DNA from: Sulfitobacter sp.
Lineage (GTDB): Bacteria; Pseudomonadota; Alphaproteobacteria; Rhodobacterales; Rhodobacteraceae
DNA length: 39,637 nucleotides
NCBI GenBank assembly: GCA_024637305.1
Contig: JAGXFI010000004.1
Coordinates: 1 to 39,637, forward strand
Direction: 5' to 3'
Shown here piece by piece: positions 37,094-39,637 of the stretch (position 1 is its first letter; every line of letters starts with the position of its first letter). Under the pieces are notes generated by a model. It made no database searches. It saw nothing but the letters and a program-made list of their open reading frames with translations, and was not told the origin of the DNA. The translations under genes were made by a program, and so were the position numbers.

Positions 37094-38017
37094 TCAGGCG
37101 ACAGCCGGAATTTCATCCCACACCAGTCCGTGACCGGGCAAGCGCGCGGCCAAGGCACCGTCACAGGCCACCAGACGTACTGCGCCGGGTGTCGCAAACA
37201 GCTTGCGCAGCAAGGTATTGGTCAGCGAATGGCCCGAGCGAATGCCGGTATAACGGCCAAGCAACGGCGCGCCGGCCAGCGCCAGATCTCCGAGAGCATC
37301 CAGCATCTTGTGACGTACAGGTTCATCCGCGTGACGCAATCCGCCAGGGCTGACCACCGCGTCGCCGTCGAAAACAACCGCGTTCTCGCCCGCATGGCCG
37401 CCCAGTGCCAGACCGTTCGCCTGCATCGCGTCCACATCGGCCTTGCGGCAGAACGTACGGCTATCGCACAGTTCACGCGCGAAACTGCCGTTGTTCATGA
37501 CCAGTGACTTTTTCTGGTGACCGATTGACGCGTCCGGGAAATCAATCTCGAAATCGATGCGCAACGTGTCAGAAGGGGCAAGCGTGGCTGATGCCTCGCC
37601 TTCGGTCACCGTCACTGTCTTCAGCACTTCGAATGCCATGACAGGTGCGGCCTGCGCGCGCACACCGCGCTGCATGATGCCGCGCACGAAAGGTGCGGCG
37701 GATCCATCCAGGATCGGCACTTCGGGGCCGTCGATTTCGATCAACGCGTTATGGATCCCGCAACCGGCCAGAGCCGCCATCAGATGCTCCACGGTGGACA
37801 CGGACAGGCCGGAAGAATTCTCTAGCTTGGTGCAAAGCGGCGACCGGTTCACCGCGTCCCAGCGTGCCGGGATCATTCGGTCGCCAAGATCAACATCCGT
37901 GCGCGTGAACCAGATTCCGTGATGCACCATCGCAGGACGGATGGTCACGGTGGCAGGCTTGCCTGAATGCAGTCCCTTACCCGAAAAGCTGATTGCTGTT
38001 TTGATGGTCGTTTGCAC
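37094..38017 (-). CDS. lpxC: UDP-3-O-acyl-N-acetylglucosamine deacetylase
   Basis: Zinc enzyme of 307 residues catalysing the committed step of lipid A synthesis. Zinc ligands and catalytic residues sit at His78 (STVEHLMAAL), His236 and Asp240 (RHKMLDALGDLAL), and His263 (SGHSLTN), almost the E. coli numbering. The start is a GTG at 38017, reading VQTTIKTAISFSGKGLHSGK, with GAGG eight bases upstream. The long in-frame extension to 38206 runs through the ftsZ-lpxC spacer and lacks family similarity. It sits between ftsZ and bamD, the standard order. Being under a GTG start, expression may be modest, which suits a tightly controlled enzyme. Confidence 0.97.
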   Translation of the reverse strand: MQTTIKTAISFSGKGLHSGKPATVTIRPAMVHHGIWFTRTDVDLGDRMIPARWDAVNRSPLCTKLENSSGLSVSTVEHLMAALAGCGIHNALIEIDGPEVPILDGSAAPFVRGIMQRGVRAQAAPVMAFEVLKTVTVTEGEASATLAPSDTLRIDFEIDFPDASIGHQKKSLVMNNGSFARELCDSRTFCRKADVDAMQANGLALGGHAGENAVVFDGDAVVSPGGLRHADEPVRHKMLDALGDLALAGAPLLGRYTGIRSGHSLTNTLLRKLFATPGAVRLVACDGALAARLPGHGLVWDEIPAVA

Positions 38018-38175
38018 GGTAGTACCTCGAAAGCTCAAAGACCTGCTGCCCTTGTTGACTATGGAGTTAAGGATTGGCCTCCCAATGCTCAACTCAATCT
38101 TTGCAACCGACTGAAACAATGCCGTAACAAAGCGGCGCGATTGCGCTAACGGGCCTGTAAGCCGCTGTTTCAAAA

Positions 38176-38210
38176 CACGAAAGGCCCCGCATTGGGGGCC
38201 TTTCACTATT
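38176..38210 (-). terminator. Terminator-like hairpin after ftsZ
   Basis: GAAAGGCCCC at 38179-38188 pairs with GGGGCCTTTC at 38195-38204 around a six-base loop. On the minus strand it is followed by GTGTTTTG, a short U-rich stretch. It is about 20 bp past the ftsZ stop and separates ftsZ from lpxC. Confidence 0.8.
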
Positions 38211-38224
38211 CTTTTTGTGATCTA

Positions 38225-39637
38225 TCAGTTGGCTTGGCGACGCAGAAAGGCCGGAATTTCGATCCGTTCCTGATCCGGATCAGGCGTTTCGCGCGGCTGT
38301 GGCGCCGCAGCAGAAGCCTGCGTCTGGACGGGGGGCTGCTGGCGCGCGGGGCGCTCCGGCTGCCCTTGCTGCTCATGTCCGGTCATCCGGTTGATCAGTG
38401 AATTGATCCCGAAACGGGGGCGTTCACCCGCCTGCACGGGCTGCGGTGCGGGGCGGGCCTGCGATGCCGGTGCGGCTTTTCTGGCGGCGGCTTGCAACCG
38501 GGCCATCGCTTCGGGCGAAGGGGTTCCCGGTGCCGATGGGCGCGGTGCGACAAATCGGTCGGCCGCTTCAGGCTGGAAGGATGCCGGAGTTTGCTGCGGC
38601 CGGACTTCTTCTGGAACATAGGCTGGCGCAGGCAGATCATCCGCCTCGCCGCCCGCATCCTCGGCAAAAATGTCTTCTGCCATGTCCCGCGCCGCGACTT
38701 CCTCCACGTTCATGTCTTCAAAGAAGCTGGGCGTCGAGACTTCTTCCTCGTACTCGACCGCCTCAGCGGCGACCGGGGTCGATGCCGCAGCTGCGACCTG
38801 TGCAGGTGCCTCGGCAGTCACCTGTTGTTTCAGGGGTTGGGACATGGACCGGCGCGGCACCGGCATTTCCGTGTTCACGTCCATCGCGTCGATGCCTGTG
38901 GCAACCACGGATACGCGCATCATGCCGCCCATGTTTTCGTCCAGCGTGGACCCGACGATGATGTTTGCTTCGGGGTCGACTTCTTCGCGGATACGGTTCG
39001 CCGCTTCGTCGAGTTCGAACAACGTCAGATCATGACCGCCGGTAATGTTGATCAGAACGCCCTTCGCACCGCGCAAGCTGATTTCGTCCAGCAGCGGATT
39101 CGCGATGGCTTTCTCTGCGGCCTGGATGGCGCGGTCTTCGCCGTCCGCCTCACCGGTGCCCATCATGGCTTTACCCATCTCGTCCATCACGGCGCGCACA
39201 TCCGCGAAGTCGAGGTTGATGAGACCCGGACGCACCATCAGGTCGGTAACGCCCTTGACGCCTTGATACAGGACATCGTCAGCCAGGCTGAAAGCTTCGG
39301 TGAATGTGGTTTTTTCATTCGCCAGACGGAACAGGTTCTGGTTTGGAATGATGATCAGCGTATCGACGACCTTTTGCAGCGCCTCGACGCCGTCCTCAGC
39401 CTGACGCATGCGCTTGGCACCTTCGAACTGGAAGGGCTTGGTCACGACGCCGACCGTCAGCACGCCCAGTTCACGCGCCGCCTGCGCGATGATCGGAGCC
39501 GCACCCGTTCCTGTGCCACCGCCCATGCCTGCGGTGATGAAGCACATATGCGCGCCGGCCAGATGATCGACAATCTGTTCGATTGATTCTTCGGCAGCCG
39601 CGGCACCGACTGACGCCCGCGCACCGGCACCGAGACC
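38225..39637 (-). CDS. ftsZ: Cell division protein FtsZ (5' end outside window)
   Basis: Tubulin-like GTPase that builds the division ring; 470 C-terminal residues are visible and roughly 80 N-terminal ones are missing. The GTP-binding signature [10 protein letters not shown] is near the edge, followed by [14 protein letters not shown], the T7-loop region [11 protein letters not shown] and the C-terminal domain ([20 protein letters not shown]). A long linker of about 200 residues, rich in Ala, Pro, Glu and Gln, leads to the conserved tail peptide [12 protein letters not shown], the FtsA/ZapA-binding end. The linker is far longer than in E. coli, as usual in alphaproteobacteria. The hairpin after the stop suggests lpxC has its own promoter. 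Confidence 0.98.
   Translation of the reverse strand, partial: GLGAGARASVGAAAAEESIEQIVDHLAGAHMCFITAGMGGGTGTGAAPIIAQAARELGVLTVGVVTKPFQFEGAKRMRQAEDGVEALQKVVDTLIIIPNQNLFRLANEKTTFTEAFSLADDVLYQGVKGVTDLMVRPGLINLDFADVRAVMDEMGKAMMGTGEADGEDRAIQAAEKAIANPLLDEISLRGAKGVLINITGGHDLTLFELDEAANRIREEVDPEANIIVGSTLDENMGGMMRVSVVATGIDAMDVNTEMPVPRRSMSQPLKQQVTAEAPAQVAAAASTPVAAEAVEYEEEVSTPSFFEDMNVEEVAARDMAEDIFAEDAGGEADDLPAPAYVPEEVRPQQTPASFQPEAADRFVAPRPSAPGTPSPEAMARLQAAARKAAPASQARPAPQPVQAGERPRFGINSLINRMTGHEQQGQPERPARQQPPVQTQASAAAPQPRETPDPDQERIEIPAFLRRQAN

Noticed and set aside
38018..38206. Long N-terminal extension of LpxC
   Set aside because: It runs through the spacer and the ftsZ terminator. The GTG at 38017 starts at the conserved family N-terminus with GAGG upstream.
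1..39637. tRNA, rRNA, CRISPR arrays, intact insertion sequences or attachment sites
   Set aside because: I looked for TPsiC-arm sequences, regularly spaced direct repeats, transposase motifs and terminal inverted repeats, and found none that I could support.

Overview
The window is a high-GC chromosomal segment from an alphaproteobacterium, most likely a marine Rhodobacteraceae/Roseobacter-group member. The basis is gene content and order: ftsZ-lpxC-bamD-recN, a CobS/CobT pair beside BolA and J-domain genes, PntA/PntB of Rhodobacterales type, DUF3422, and an aminopeptidase P beginning MFQSFE. I saw no tRNA, rRNA, CRISPR array, intact insertion sequence or prophage. Most of the window is ordinary core genome.

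Layout. 1-6926: a dipeptide/oligopeptide ABC importer. A double-NBD ATPase and an M20 deacetylase (argE, cut by the window edge) run leftward; the binding protein and two permeases run rightward from the shared control region. A hairpin and a decayed LysE-type exporter lie between binding protein and permeases. 6927-7423: a strong hairpin and a decayed MATE-family fragment. 7424-12846: leftward DUF3422 gene, pntB-pntA transhydrogenase operon and an outer-membrane barrel, with two clear terminators. 13050-14102: an SDR gene and a small ORF. 14099-17507: leftward class-I amidotransferase hydrolase, GlcG-like gene and malate synthase G, headed by a 19-bp palindrome over a possible promoter.

17741-21065: a small membrane protein, then pepN translationally coupled to a two-helix membrane protein. 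21066-21528 is AT-rich and largely empty. 21529-26418: an unrecognised 427-residue protein, gatB, a hotdog thioesterase, DUF4177, bolA (opposite strand) and a J-domain protein. 26743-32559: an orphan degenerate receiver domain, cobS, cobT, aminopeptidase P and DUF427. 32609-39637: leftward ClC channel, recN, bamD, lpxC and ftsZ (5' part outside the window).

Main themes: peptide import coupled to intracellular amide hydrolysis; proton-driven NADPH supply; glyoxylate assimilation through malate synthase; CobST AAA+/vWA chaperone-like machinery without CobN nearby; and the division/envelope cluster. I do not see a convincing new multi-gene system. The better leads are two exporter relics, the palindrome upstream of malate synthase, the odd receiver beside cobS, a ClC protein lacking one filter motif, and the 427-residue orphan.
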